From: Deltaproteobacteria bacterium
Lineage (GTDB): Bacteria; Myxococcota_A; Polyangia; DRWM01; JAAZOP01
Length of the DNA: 47,015 nt
NCBI GenBank assembly: GCA_016930215.1
Contig: JAFGHH010000228.1
Location: 1 to 47,015 of the forward strand
Direction: 5' to 3'
Part shown: one piece after another, positions 1 to 12,814 of the stretch
Position numbering within the stretch: the stretch's first letter is position 1
Layout of the letters: each line of letters starts with the position of its first letter
Translations under genes and position numbers: made by a program
The notes under the pieces: model-generated
Databases searched by the model: none
Told to the model about the DNA's origin: nothing
What the model saw: the letters and a program-made list of their open reading frames with translations, nothing else

Positions 1-305
1 ACCGTCGCCGGAGCGCCGGCGGCGACCCGCACGTCGTCCTCCGAGCGGACCGGGTCGTCGAGCGCCTCGGTGAGGGTCGCCTTGACCCGGTAGGTCCCGA
101 CCGGCACCTCGAGCTCGCGGTTCGCCTCGACCGCCAAGGTCGCGCCGCCCCCCGCCGGGAGCAGCTCGACGTCGGCGCCGACCGTCTCGCCGTTCGCGGT
201 CACCTCGACCTTCAGCTTGCCCAGGGCGGCCTGGGCCGCGACGACACCCGCGGCGCACGCCAGCAGGGCTCCGACCGCGATTCCCGTCCGCACCAAGCGC
301 CTCAT
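1..305 (-). CDS. Exported protein, N-terminal part only (runs off left edge)
   Basis: An open frame on the minus strand starts with ATG at 303-305 and stays open to base 1, so about 101 residues are visible and the C-terminus lies outside the window. The N-terminus is a clear signal peptide: MRRLVRTG, a hydrophobic stretch with GALLACAAG, and a likely cleavage near AAQAA. The mature part is short beta-strand-like sequence (LGKLKVEVTANGE, LEVPVGTYRVKATL) resembling the PEGA or carboxypeptidase-regulatory-like sandwich modules found in exported proteins; that assignment is a guess from pattern only. Purine-rich sequence (GAGGGACAGGGG) precedes the start. It lies in the same orientation as the beta-helix gene upstream, 67 bp away, so the two could be co-transcribed. 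Function unknown. Confidence 0.6.
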   Translation of the reverse strand, partial: MRRLVRTGIAVGALLACAAGVVAAQAALGKLKVEVTANGETVGADVELLPAGGGATLAVEANRELEVPVGTYRVKATLTEALDDPVRSEDDVRVAAGAPAT

Positions 306-372
306 CACGCCCCTGTCCCTCGCTTGCATCCCCCGGTTCGCACGGCTACCGACGACCGAAACGGTGTGGTAT

Positions 373-1965
373 TCATCCAAAGATCCGCCGGCGAAGCAAG
401 GACCAAAACAGGGCGGCCGCGAACACCAGCCCGAGGGTTCCGGCCGGGGCGGCCGCGGGCGCCCGGCAGCCGCAACCGCCGTCATCTCCGCCGGTTTCGC
501 CGCCGTCGGCGACGACGTCCAGGTCGGCATCGGCGTCCGACTCCGCCTCGGCTTCGTCGGGCGAGTCGGCGTCGGCATCGGCGTCCGCAAGGGCATCGGC
601 ATCGGCGTCCGCGTCGGCATCCGCGTCGGCATCGGCACTGCCGACCGGCGGTTTGACGTCCTGGGCCAGGGCCCAACCCGGGTTGATGCCCTCGCCGGCG
701 TAGGCGCCGCGGAAGGTGAACGCACGCTTGGAGGCACCGTTGAAGTCGCGGTCGTACTCGGCGTCGGCGGCGACGGCGGACAGGTCGAGGGCGGTGCCCT
801 GGCACTGTCCGGCGAGCGGGTAGAAGTCGAGCTCCCCGAGCGTCGTGCCGGGGCGGACGACGTAGGCGCCGGCGGCGGCGACGGCATCGGCGAGGTTGTC
901 GTGTTCGACGGCGATCGTGCCGGTGATCGGCGAGCCGGCGAAGACGAGGTTGCCGACGACGAAGTCGCCCTGGGGCGCGGCGGAGCCGAAGCCGATGCCG
1001 GTCGCGGCGGCGAAGATCGTGTTGTTGTAGACCCAGGCCAGCCGCAGCGGCCGGTCGTGGTTCTGCAGGCGGACGGCGGTCCCGGCCGTATCGACGAACA
1101 CGTTGTCGTGGATCGACACGCGGCCGGAGGCCTGGAGCAGCGACTCGCGCGGGTTGTGGAAGAAGAAGTTGCCGTAGACCTCGTAGCGGTCCTCCGACCC
1201 CGGTCCGGCGTCCGGGAAGCCGCCGAGCAGCAGGTTGGGGCGGTCGCCGTCGGGGCTCGGGCGGTCGGTCTTCACGAACACGTTGTGGCGGAGGATCGTG
1301 GTCGAGGGGCCGGTCGGCATCCCGTCGACGCTCGGCCGCGGCTGCTGCCACTTGATCTGGAGGTTGTAGCCGATCGTGTCGGCGACGAGGTTGTGCTCGA
1401 CGAGGCCGGCGACGAACGGGGAGGTGCCGTCGGAGTTGCCGAGGTACAGGCCGGTGCCGGCGCCGACGATCCGGTTGCCGCGGATCACCCAGCCCCAGGT
1501 AGGGGTCTTGGTCGAGATCGCCACGTGCTGCTGCGAGCCGTCGTGCCGGAGGAACGTGCAGTCCTCGATCGTGATGTGGTGCACGAGGTTGGAGGTGCCG
1601 TCCTTCGCGGAGACGCCGAAGGCGCCATCGACCCCCTGGGAATCGATCGTCAGGCGGCGCAGGACGACGTGGGACGAGCGGCGGATCTCGATCGTGTTGC
1701 AGCAGGGGCCGGGGTCGGCGACAAACACGGCGGACTCGCCGGTCTCCGGACCGGTGATGACGATCGGCCGGTCCGGCGTCCCGTGGAGGTCGGTGACGTT
1801 CAGCAGGTCGGTGTAGGTCCCGCCCGACAGGTGCAGCGTGTCGCCGGGCGCCAGGGTCGGCACCAGCGCCTCGTAGTCGGCCGGCCCCGCGGTGTACTCC
1901 GCGCCGCGTCCCACCGCCGCCGCCGTCAGCGCGACCAGCACGACTCCCCAGGCCTGGCGTCCCAT
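373..1965 (-). CDS. Secreted right-handed beta-helix protein with MYXO-CTERM-like anchor
   Basis: This 530-residue protein has a signal peptide (MGRQAWGVVLVALTAAAVGRG) followed by a parallel beta-helix region. The fold is indicated by repeated short strand motifs (IVITGPETG, NTIEIRRSSHVVLRRLTI, ITIEDCTFLR, WVIRGNRIVGAG, LVEHNLVAD, TTILRHNVFVK, VSIHDNVFVD, WVYNNTIFAA), as in NosD and polysaccharide-lyase-like proteins. An Asp-Ala-rich linker follows, then GGCGCRAP, a hydrophobic helix and a final RRR, which is the layout of the MYXO-CTERM surface-sorting tail. The start at 1965 was chosen because GGGGAGGTGACC lies directly before it; a longer frame to 2136 lacks a signal peptide at its start. 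No lyase catalytic residue can be assigned, so it may be a carbohydrate-binding or enzymatic surface protein. The protein at the right edge has the same plan. Confidence 0.85.
   Translation of the reverse strand: MGRQAWGVVLVALTAAAVGRGAEYTAGPADYEALVPTLAPGDTLHLSGGTYTDLLNVTDLHGTPDRPIVITGPETGESAVFVADPGPCCNTIEIRRSSHVVLRRLTIDSQGVDGAFGVSAKDGTSNLVHHITIEDCTFLRHDGSQQHVAISTKTPTWGWVIRGNRIVGAGTGLYLGNSDGTSPFVAGLVEHNLVADTIGYNLQIKWQQPRPSVDGMPTGPSTTILRHNVFVKTDRPSPDGDRPNLLLGGFPDAGPGSEDRYEVYGNFFFHNPRESLLQASGRVSIHDNVFVDTAGTAVRLQNHDRPLRLAWVYNNTIFAAATGIGFGSAAPQGDFVVGNLVFAGSPITGTIAVEHDNLADAVAAAGAYVVRPGTTLGELDFYPLAGQCQGTALDLSAVAADAEYDRDFNGASKRAFTFRGAYAGEGINPGWALAQDVKPPVGSADADADADADADADALADADADADSPDEAEAESDADADLDVVADGGETGGDDGGCGCRAPAAAPAGTLGLVFAAALFWSLLRRRIFG
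566..636 (-). repeat. Asp-Ala coding microsatellite in the beta-helix protein
   Basis: On the minus strand a run of near-identical hexamers (GAC/GAT then GCN) encodes alternating Asp-Ala, interrupted once by Ala-Leu. It joins the folded domain to the C-terminal anchor. Because the unit is six bases, gain or loss of units keeps the frame. Confidence 0.8.
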
Positions 1966-1987
1966 GGTCACCTCCCCGCGCCCGGCG

Positions 1988-2018
1988 ATTGTACCAGCGA
2001 CCGGTCGTCGACGGCCAA
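1988..2018 (-). promoter_or_regulatory. Probable promoter of the beta-helix gene
   Basis: Reading the minus strand, TTGGCC (2013-2018) is followed after 19 bases by TACAAT (1988-1993), which is itself preceded by TGG to give an extended -10 box. Transcription would start about 15 bases before the GGGGAGGTGA ribosome site. The long spacer makes the -35 part doubtful; the -10 part is good. Confidence 0.45.
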
Positions 2019-2072
2019 CCGCCAACGGCCGAGCCGGAAACGACGACCCAATTCGACCGCCGGACCGTTCTC

Positions 2073-2101
2073 TGGACTCCCCCGGGTCGGCGTCGTAAGT
2101 T
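2073..2101 (+). promoter_or_regulatory. Possible promoter of the RelA/SpoT gene
   Basis: TGGACT (2073-2078), a 17-base spacer and TAAGTT (2096-2101) lie immediately before the start codon at 2109. The expected start of transcription then falls within a base or two of the ATG, and no Shine-Dalgarno sequence is present, so the message may be leaderless. Both boxes match consensus only partly. Confidence 0.3.
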
Positions 2102-2108
2102 ACCGGCG

Positions 2109-4322
2109 ATGGAGACGGGGGCGGTCCGAGCTTCACTCCCCCCGATCGTTCCCGACGAGAAGGGGATGCAGGCGGCGGTGGACGCCATCGTCGCGCAGGT
2201 GGGGCACTACCTGCCCGGCGCCGACACGGCCGCGATCCAGCGGGCCTACGACCTGGGGCGGCAGCGGCACGGGGACCAGCAGCGATCGAGCGGCGAGCCG
2301 TACATGGTCCACCCGATCGCGGTGGCGCAGATCATCGCGCAGATGCGGCTGGACGTGCCGAGCATCCTGGCGGCGTTCCTGCACGACTGCGTGGAGGACA
2401 CGCGGACGTCGGTGGAGGAGATCCGGACCGGGTTCGGCGAGGACGTGGCGTTCCTGGTCGACGGCGTGACGAAGCTGTCGAAGGTCGAGTACACGAGCCG
2501 GGAGTCGCGCCAGGCCGAGAACTTCCGCAAGATGATGGTGGCGATGGCGCGGGACATCCGCGTCCTGCTGCTCAAGCTGGCCGACCGCCTGCACAACGCC
2601 CGGACGCTCGAGCATCTCTCGGAGGACCGTCGGCAGCGCATCGCACGGGAGACGCTGGAGGTCTACGCGCCGTTGGCCAACCGGCTGGGCATCGACTGGA
2701 TGAGGGGCGAGTTGGAGGACCTGTCGTTCCGCTGGCTGTTCCCGGAGGAGTGGGGCGGGCTGGCCTCCCGGGTGCAGAAGTCGCGCAAGGAGCGCGACCG
2801 GTTCATCCAGGAGATGACGCGGACGATCTCGGACATGCTGCACGGGCACGAGTTCAAGGTCGTGGTGTCGGGGCGGCACAAGCGGCTGTTCTCGATCCGC
2901 GAGAAGATGCGCCGGCAGCACATCGAGTTCGAGCAGGTGCACGACCTGCTGGGGTTCCGGGTGATCTGCGAGACGGTGGCCGAGTGCTACGCGATCCTGG
3001 GCGTGATCCACTCGCAGTGGACGCCGGTCCCCGGCCGCTTCAAGGACCACATCGGCATCCCCAAGCAGAACGGCTACCAGTCGCTGCACACGACGGTGGT
3101 CGGGCCGCGGGGGATCCGGATGGAGATCCAGATCCGGACCCACGAGATGCACAAGATCGCCGAGGAGGGGATCGCGGCGCACTGGATGTACAAGGAGGGG
3201 GGCGGGCTGGCGCCGGCGGGGAAGGATGCCGAGCGGTTCCGGTGGCTGCACCAGATCTGGGAGCTGCAGCAGGACGTGCGCGACCCCAGCGAGCTGCTCG
3301 ACGCGGTCAAGAGCGACCTGTTCTCCGACGAGGTCTACGTCTTCACGCCGGCCGGCCAGGTCCAGGTCTTCCCCAACGGCTCGACCCCCGTCGATTTCGC
3401 CTATTCGATCCACACCGACATCGGGCACCACTGCTCCGGCGCGCGCGCCAACGGCGCGATGGTCCCGCTGCGCTACCGCCTGCGGAGCGGCGACACGGTC
3501 GAGATCCTCACCAACCCGCAGCAGAAACCGAACAAGGACTGGCTCGACTTCGTCGTCACCTCCCGCGCCCGCACCAAGATCCGCTCGTACCTCCACGGCG
3601 AGCAGCGCAAGCGCTCCCAGGAGCTGGGGCGCGAGATCCTGGAGAAGGAGTTCCGGCGCGGCGGCGTCTCGCTGACCAAGGCCGAGAAGCGCGGCGACCT
3701 CGAGCGGGCGGCGCAGGACCACCGCTGCGGTTCGGTGGAGGAGCTGATCGCCGCCGTCGGCTACGGCAGGCTCGACCCCCGGGAGGTCGTGCAGTGGGTG
3801 ACCGGGACGCCCGGCGAGTCGGAGCCGCCGGCGGAGCTGCGCGAGTCGAAGCTGACGCAGCTGATCCGGCGGGTGGCGGGGCGCGACCAGCAATCGATCA
3901 AGATCGATGCGGTCGACGACCTGCTGGTCCGGCTCGCGCGCTGCTGCAACCCGGTTCCGGGGGACGACGTGGTCGGCTTCGTGAGCCGCGGGCGCGGGCT
4001 GATGGTCCACCGCCGCGGCTGCCCCCGCACGCTCGAGCTCGACCCCGAGCGGCGGATCGATGTCTCCTGGGACACCAAGGCCAAGCTGGATCGTCCGGTC
4101 ACGCTGCGCGTCACGACCGCGCACCGCCCGGGGATCCTCGCGGCGATCTCGCAGGTCTTCTCGGACCACGACGTGAACATCAACCAGGTCCACGCCAAGA
4201 CGACGAGTCCCGAGGAGGCGGTCACGGCGTTCACGTTCAACGTGGCCGGGGTGGACAAGCTCCGCGTCCTGACCCGCGCCCTGGAGAAGCTCGCCGGCGT
4301 CACCTCGGTGGTCCGCGTCTAG
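2109..4322 (+). CDS. relA: RelA/SpoT-family (p)ppGpp synthetase/hydrolase
   Basis: A 737-residue long RSH enzyme that makes and breaks (p)ppGpp, the alarmone of the stringent response, in the cytoplasm. Domains in order: HD hydrolase with HDCVED at residues 92-97; synthetase with GRFKDHIGIPKQNGYQSLHT at about 309-328; TGS domain (EVYVFTPAGQVQVFPNG); a conserved Cys region (ARCCNPVPGDD and VHRRGC); and a C-terminal ACT domain (RPGILAAISQVF). The synthetase carries RFKD, the RxKD signature of bifunctional Rel/SpoT enzymes rather than the ExDD of monofunctional RelA, and the hydrolase motif is intact, so both activities are expected. The start at 2109 (METGAVRASL) lacks a Shine-Dalgarno sequence but sits just past a possible promoter; the open frame extends 40 codons further upstream without family similarity. 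The symbol is a family label; rel or spoT would be equally defensible. Confidence 0.95.
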   Translation: METGAVRASLPPIVPDEKGMQAAVDAIVAQVGHYLPGADTAAIQRAYDLGRQRHGDQQRSSGEPYMVHPIAVAQIIAQMRLDVPSILAAFLHDCVEDTRTSVEEIRTGFGEDVAFLVDGVTKLSKVEYTSRESRQAENFRKMMVAMARDIRVLLLKLADRLHNARTLEHLSEDRRQRIARETLEVYAPLANRLGIDWMRGELEDLSFRWLFPEEWGGLASRVQKSRKERDRFIQEMTRTISDMLHGHEFKVVVSGRHKRLFSIREKMRRQHIEFEQVHDLLGFRVICETVAECYAILGVIHSQWTPVPGRFKDHIGIPKQNGYQSLHTTVVGPRGIRMEIQIRTHEMHKIAEEGIAAHWMYKEGGGLAPAGKDAERFRWLHQIWELQQDVRDPSELLDAVKSDLFSDEVYVFTPAGQVQVFPNGSTPVDFAYSIHTDIGHHCSGARANGAMVPLRYRLRSGDTVEILTNPQQKPNKDWLDFVVTSRARTKIRSYLHGEQRKRSQELGREILEKEFRRGGVSLTKAEKRGDLERAAQDHRCGSVEELIAAVGYGRLDPREVVQWVTGTPGESEPPAELRESKLTQLIRRVAGRDQQSIKIDAVDDLLVRLARCCNPVPGDDVVGFVSRGRGLMVHRRGCPRTLELDPERRIDVSWDTKAKLDRPVTLRVTTAHRPGILAAISQVFSDHDVNINQVHAKTTSPEEAVTAFTFNVAGVDKLRVLTRALEKLAGVTSVVRV

Positions 4323-4332
4323 CGCCGGCCCC

Positions 4333-4361
4333 TTGCCCTCCCCGCCCGGCTCTGGTACAGG
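4333..4361 (+). promoter_or_regulatory. Possible promoter of the DEAD-box helicase gene
   Basis: TTGCCC (4333-4338), a 17-base spacer and TACAGG (4356-4361), with TGG before the -10 box. Transcription would begin around 4368, next to the proposed GTG start at 4370. The -10 match is weak. Confidence 0.3.
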
Positions 4362-4369
4362 CAACGTCC

Positions 4370-6415
4370 GTGGAACAGGCCAACACATTGATTTCCCCCG
4401 AGGAGCCGGTCCCGGCCGGCTTCGATGCCCTTCCCCTCTCGCCCGCGCTCCGCGCCGCCATCGACGAAGCCGGCTTCGCGACGCCGTTGCCGGTGCAGCT
4501 GGCCGCCTTCCCCCCGGTGCGGGCCGGCCGTGACGCGTTGATCCAGGCGCCCACCGGCACCGGCAAGACCATTGCCTTCGGCCTGCCGATCCTCGACGCG
4601 CTGTCGCCGTCTCCGGACGGACCGTCGTTCCTGGTGCTCGCCCCGACCCGCGAGCTGGCGATGCAGGTCCACGGCGAGCTCGTGCGCCTCGGCGCCAAGA
4701 ACGGCGTCAAGGTCGCGCTGGTCCACGGCGGGGTCTCGATCGAGCCGCAGCTGGCCGCGCTGCGCGGCGGCGCTCTCGGCATCGTCGGCACCCCGGGCCG
4801 TGTGCTCGACGTCTTCGACCGCGTCCCCGCCTTCACCCGCGGCCTGCGCGTCCTGGTGCTCGACGAGGCCGACCAGCTCTTGTCGATGGGTTTCGAGCGG
4901 GACATCGAGGCGATCGTGCAGCGTTTTCCGGGTCGCTACCAGGGGATCTTCGTCTCGGCGACGCTGCCACGGGAGATCCTGCGCCTGGCCGAGCGGTACC
5001 TGCGGGAGCCGGCGCTGGTGAGCCTGGCCGACGAGGGGGGGAAGACGCCGGCGGAGATCCGCCACGAGATGTTCTTCATCGATCCCGGCAACCGGCTGCG
5101 CGACCTGCTGCGGATCCTCGAGGCCGAGCGGCCCGAGAACTCGTTCATCTTCTGCAACACCCGCGACGACGCCCAGCTCCTGGCCGGGCACCTGCGCGAG
5201 CGGGGCTTCGCCGTCGACCTGTTGTCGGGCGAGCTGACGCAGAGCGAACGGGACCGCGTGATGAACGAGGTGCGCGAGGGGCGCGTGGCCCACCTGGTGG
5301 CCACCGACCTGGCCGCCCGCGGTCTCGACGTGCTGCACCTGACCCACGTGATCCACTACCAGTTCCCGAACTCGCCCGAGCAGTACGTGCACCGCAGCGG
5401 CCGCGTCGGCCGCGTCGGCCAGACCGGTACCTCGATCGCCCTGGTCGGACCGCAGGACGTCGCCACGCTGTACTATCTCCGTCTGATCTACGACCTGCGG
5501 CCCATCGAACGCCACCTGCCGTCGGACACGGAGCTGGCGCGCGAGCGCGAGACGGAGCTGGTCCGGGGCCTGCTGGCGCACTACGGCGGGCGCCCCGTTT
5601 CCCCGAAGACGCTCGGGCTGCTCCGGCGGTTGCGCTCCCACGTGCAGGGCGAGCGGGTACTGGCGGCGATCCTGGCGGAGCACGTGGGCGAGGACGAGCT
5701 GCGAACGGAGGCGCGTCGTGCGGAGCAGGCCGAACGGGGGACGGCGCAGCGCGAGGCCGCGCGGAGCCACGAGCCGGACACGCAGCGTGACCCGGCGCCG
5801 CGCGCGAGCCGGCCCGCACCCCGGCCTTCCGCGCCCCCGCCGCGGCCGTCGGCGCCCCCGCCGCAGCCCGCGGCAACGCGACCGATCGAGCCGCCGGCTC
5901 CGGCGAAGGGCGACGCGGCGGACGTCGCGCCCGCCGGGGAGAACGCCGGGGCGCCGGCCGAGGGACCGGCGGGAGAGGACGGCCCGGGGGCCGAGGCGCG
6001 CAAGCGGAGGCGCCGACGGCGCCGACGGCCGGCCGGTGAGGGCGTGGCGGGAGCCAGCGGGACGCTGCCCGGCGAGGGTCCGGCGGCGGCGGGCGACGAG
6101 CCCGGGGGCGACGAGCTCGAGGACGACGAGCCCGAGGAGGCGCCCGGACCGCCGATGCGGACGGCCGCCGGCAAGGAGCTGCGTCCGGTGCTGCTCAACG
6201 TCGGCAGCTACGACGGGGTTGATGGCGATTTCCTCGGACAATGGCTCCAGGGCCGATTGGCGCTGCGCGCGTCCGAGTTGGGGCCGGTGCGGGTCCGGGA
6301 CCGGTCGGCGACGGTCTCGGTGCCCTCCGACCGGGTGGCCGACGCGATCGGCGCCCTGTCCGGTCTGCGGTTCGGCGGGCGCGAGGTTCAGGCCGAGGAA
6401 TCCCGCCGGAAGTAG
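4370..6415 (+). CDS. DEAD-box RNA helicase with C-terminal DbpA-like RNA-binding domain
   Basis: An ATP-dependent RNA helicase of about 681 residues, expected to act in ribosome assembly or mRNA unwinding. The core motifs are all visible: Q motif region (PLPVQLAAFPPV), Walker A (APTGTGKT), PTRELA, GG, TPGR, DEAD, SAT, TDLAARGLD and motif VI as HRSGRVGR (usually HRIGRTGR). After the core comes a long Pro/Ala-rich linker, a basic run (RKRRRRRRRR) and an acidic stretch, then a C-terminal domain (RPVLLNVGSYDGVDGDFLGQ, ending in GGREVQ) like the DbpA RNA-binding domain. The family thus resembles DeaD/CsdA/DbpA; which one cannot be told from the sequence alone. No ATG fits the N-terminus. GTG at 4370 is preferred, and TTG at 4388 with a weak GGAACAGG upstream is the alternative. 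Confidence 0.92.
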   Translation: MEQANTLISPEEPVPAGFDALPLSPALRAAIDEAGFATPLPVQLAAFPPVRAGRDALIQAPTGTGKTIAFGLPILDALSPSPDGPSFLVLAPTRELAMQVHGELVRLGAKNGVKVALVHGGVSIEPQLAALRGGALGIVGTPGRVLDVFDRVPAFTRGLRVLVLDEADQLLSMGFERDIEAIVQRFPGRYQGIFVSATLPREILRLAERYLREPALVSLADEGGKTPAEIRHEMFFIDPGNRLRDLLRILEAERPENSFIFCNTRDDAQLLAGHLRERGFAVDLLSGELTQSERDRVMNEVREGRVAHLVATDLAARGLDVLHLTHVIHYQFPNSPEQYVHRSGRVGRVGQTGTSIALVGPQDVATLYYLRLIYDLRPIERHLPSDTELARERETELVRGLLAHYGGRPVSPKTLGLLRRLRSHVQGERVLAAILAEHVGEDELRTEARRAEQAERGTAQREAARSHEPDTQRDPAPRASRPAPRPSAPPPRPSAPPPQPAATRPIEPPAPAKGDAADVAPAGENAGAPAEGPAGEDGPGAEARKRRRRRRRRPAGEGVAGASGTLPGEGPAAAGDEPGGDELEDDEPEEAPGPPMRTAAGKELRPVLLNVGSYDGVDGDFLGQWLQGRLALRASELGPVRVRDRSATVSVPSDRVADAIGALSGLRFGGREVQAEESRRK

Positions 6416-6523
6416 CCGCGAATCCCCCACCAGATCTTTCCTTCCCGACTTGTGCTAGGGTGCGGGCCGATGTGTGTCCTGATCACCGGCCTGCACCTGC
6501 GGGGGGGAGGGTGAACGGTCGCG

Positions 6524-8128
6524 ATGCGTGTACTGCGCAATGCGATCACGGTCGGGATCCTCACCATTGGTGCGGCGATCGGCCTGTACTTCGCCATCGC
6601 CTTCGTCACGCAGTACCAGGTCGGGGACGGCTACCGGGCATGGGCCTTGATCGACGACGCGCGGGGCCTGGTGACGCGCTCCCGCGTGTTGATGGCCGGC
6701 ATCCCGGTCGGCTCGATCGAGTCGCTGCAGCTGCAGGGCGACAAGGCGCGGGTGAACCTGATCATCCGGCCCGACGTGACGCTGTTCTGCGACGCGACGC
6801 TGGCCAAGGAGGCCACCGGCCTGATCGGGGAGTACAACGTCACGTTGACGCGCGGGGTCGACGAGCGCTGCGAGCGGGAGGAGAACCGGCGGCTGGCGTG
6901 CTGCGAGCTGTGCCTGGCGCGCGGGCGCAATCGCGCCGCCTGCTTCATCCCCGACGGCGGCCGGATCGAGAACGTGATCCAGTCGACCAGCATCGACCAG
7001 GTGGTGCAGAAGGCCGGCAACATGGCGGTCGACCTCCAGGCGATCACCGCCGACGTCTCGGGGATCGTCAAGGACGTGCGCGAGGTCAGCCGCAGCGCCG
7101 CCGAGATCTTCGGCTCGGACGAAGGCCGCGCGCAGGTCCAGCAGGTGCTGGACAACATCGAGCAGATGAGCGAGGACCTGCGGCGGCTGATCGACGAGAA
7201 CACCGGCACCGTCAGCGCGACCCTCGGCTCCCTCCAGCGCATCAGCGAGGGTGCCGAGCCCGAGGTGCGCATGATCCTGTCCGACGTCCGGCAGGTCGCC
7301 ACGGACCTGCGCGAGGTGATCTCGGGCAACCGCGACACCGTGACCACGGGCGCCGAGAGCGTCCAGCGCAGCCTTCAGACCCTCGAATCGGCCCTCGGCC
7401 GCCTCGACCGCACCCTGGCCACCGTCGAGGGCACGACCGGGGACGTGGCCGACGGTCGGGGCACGCTCGGCCGGCTGATCACCGACGACACGCTGATCAA
7501 CGAGGTCGAGGGGTTCGTGGAGGAGGCGCGCGAGGTGGTGACCGACGCCGGCGATTTCGTCGGCTCACTGACCCGCCTGCAGACGATCGTCGGCCTGCGT
7601 TCCGAGTACAACTTCTTCGCCAACACGCTCAAGACGTACATCTCGCTGCGGCTCCAGCCCAAGGAGGACAAGTACTACCTGATCGAGGTCGTCGATGACC
7701 CGCGCGGCTCGGTGAGCACGATCGAGCGGACCACGACCTCGACCGACGACCCGTTCTACGAGCGCGAGGTGGTGACGGAGCGGACCGACGCGTTGCGTTT
7801 CAGCCTGATGTTCGCCCGCCGTATCGGCTTCGCGACCTTCCGCTTCGGCATCAAGGAGTCGACGGGCGGCCTCGGCGTCGATCTCAGTTTCCTCGAGGAC
7901 GCCCTCGAGATCTCGATCGACGCCTTCGCCATCGGCACCGACGTCTACCCGCGGCTCAAGTTCATCGCCGCGCTCGAGTTCCTCCGCGGCCTGTACATCG
8001 TCGGCGGCGCCGACGACGTGCTCAACGCCGACCGCGACTTCTTCATCGGCGCGCAGCTGCGGTTCAACGACGAGGACCTCAAGGCGATCCTGACCTTCGC
8101 CCCCACCTCGATGGTCTCGGGCAGCTGA
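6524..8128 (+). CDS. MCE/MlaD-family lipid-transport protein with extra C-terminal domain
   Basis: A 534-residue protein anchored by an N-terminal membrane helix (NAITVGILTIGAAIGLYFAI) with an MCE domain following (DARGLVTRSRVLMAGIPVGSI is the family hallmark). MlaD-type MCE proteins form periplasmic hexamers that carry phospholipids between the membranes. Residues from about 155 to 320 are a long helical region rich in charged heptads, as in the tunnel-forming helices of the family. From about residue 355 the sequence changes to alternating strands (LRFSLMFARRIGFATFRFGI, YIVGGADDVLN, FFIGAQLRF), which looks like outer-membrane or beta-rich sequence and is not part of classical MlaD. A four-Cys patch (CCELC, CFIPD) lies in the insertion after the MCE domain. 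No permease or ATPase gene is nearby. The stop codon overlaps the start of the rhomboid gene. Confidence 0.85.
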   Translation: MRVLRNAITVGILTIGAAIGLYFAIAFVTQYQVGDGYRAWALIDDARGLVTRSRVLMAGIPVGSIESLQLQGDKARVNLIIRPDVTLFCDATLAKEATGLIGEYNVTLTRGVDERCEREENRRLACCELCLARGRNRAACFIPDGGRIENVIQSTSIDQVVQKAGNMAVDLQAITADVSGIVKDVREVSRSAAEIFGSDEGRAQVQQVLDNIEQMSEDLRRLIDENTGTVSATLGSLQRISEGAEPEVRMILSDVRQVATDLREVISGNRDTVTTGAESVQRSLQTLESALGRLDRTLATVEGTTGDVADGRGTLGRLITDDTLINEVEGFVEEAREVVTDAGDFVGSLTRLQTIVGLRSEYNFFANTLKTYISLRLQPKEDKYYLIEVVDDPRGSVSTIERTTTSTDDPFYEREVVTERTDALRFSLMFARRIGFATFRFGIKESTGGLGVDLSFLEDALEISIDAFAIGTDVYPRLKFIAALEFLRGLYIVGGADDVLNADRDFFIGAQLRFNDEDLKAILTFAPTSMVSGS

Positions 8129-8853
8129 TGTACCAACCCGGCAGGCCACGCGGCTCGTTCATGGGTGGAATGCTCACCCCGGTCGTGCGCTTCCTGCTGA
8201 TCTCGATGGCGGCGACGTACGCCGTCGCCCTGTTCACCCTCCACTGGCTCGAACGTCCCGAGTTGCTCACCTACGGGTGGCTCGTGCCGGCCGACGTGGT
8301 CGAGAAGGGCTGGGCCTGGCAGCTCGTGACCTACATGTGGCTCCACGACCCGGGCTCTCCGTGGCACCTGCTGCTGAACCTGTTCGGCCTGTACATGTTC
8401 GGCGGCTTCCTCGAGCGCCGCTGGGGCCGCTGGGCCTTCCTGCGCTACTACGTCCTCACGGGCCTCGGCGCCGGCCTCACCGTCCTGGTGGTCGGCTGGT
8501 TCTACTACCCGCAGGTCCCGACCATCGGCTGCTCCGGCGCCGTGCTCGGCCTGGCCACCGCCTTCGGCCTGATCTACGCCGAGGCGCCGATCTTCCTGTT
8601 CGGGGTGCTGCCGATGCGCGCCCGCACGATGCTGTACCTGATCCTCGCCTGGGTGCTGCTCGACTGGCTGATGCAGAGCTCCAACGTCTCCGTCGCCGGA
8701 CACCTCGGCGGCATGTTCTGGGGCTGGCTGCTGGTCTCGGGCTGGTGGCGTCCGGCGCGCTGGCGCGCCGCGCTCGCGGCCCGTCGGCGCGACCCGAACG
8801 TGGTCCGTTTCGAGCGCCGGGATCCCGGTCGGCGCGGCCCGTGGGTGAACTAG
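8128..8853 (+). CDS. Rhomboid-family intramembrane serine protease
   Basis: A 241-residue polytopic membrane protein. The catalytic serine is in GCSGAVLGL and the partner histidine in VAGHLGG near the end of the last helices; HLLLNLFGLYMFG supplies the conserved His/Asn of the oxyanion region. Rhomboids cut other membrane proteins within or near their transmembrane segments. The ATG overlaps the TGA of the MCE gene (TGATG), so translation is probably coupled, which hints that the two products are made together. The basic C-terminal tail (RRRDPNVVRFERRDPGRRG) is probably cytoplasmic. Substrate unknown. Confidence 0.92.
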   Translation: MYQPGRPRGSFMGGMLTPVVRFLLISMAATYAVALFTLHWLERPELLTYGWLVPADVVEKGWAWQLVTYMWLHDPGSPWHLLLNLFGLYMFGGFLERRWGRWAFLRYYVLTGLGAGLTVLVVGWFYYPQVPTIGCSGAVLGLATAFGLIYAEAPIFLFGVLPMRARTMLYLILAWVLLDWLMQSSNVSVAGHLGGMFWGWLLVSGWWRPARWRAALAARRRDPNVVRFERRDPGRRGPWVN

Positions 8854-8930
8854 GGCGGGGAGGGGAAAGCGGGGAGGGGATGGCGGGTCCGAGGCCGGAC
8901 GGAAGACCGGGGGACGGGGGACGGGAGCCG

Positions 8931-12786
<3,856 letters not shown>

Positions 12787-12814
12787 GCGCGCACCGGGCG
12801 ACCGCTCCGCGGAA

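Noticed and set aside
217-2469. 750-residue plus-strand frame over the beta-helix gene
   Set aside because: It overlaps two well-supported genes and has low-complexity composition without domains.
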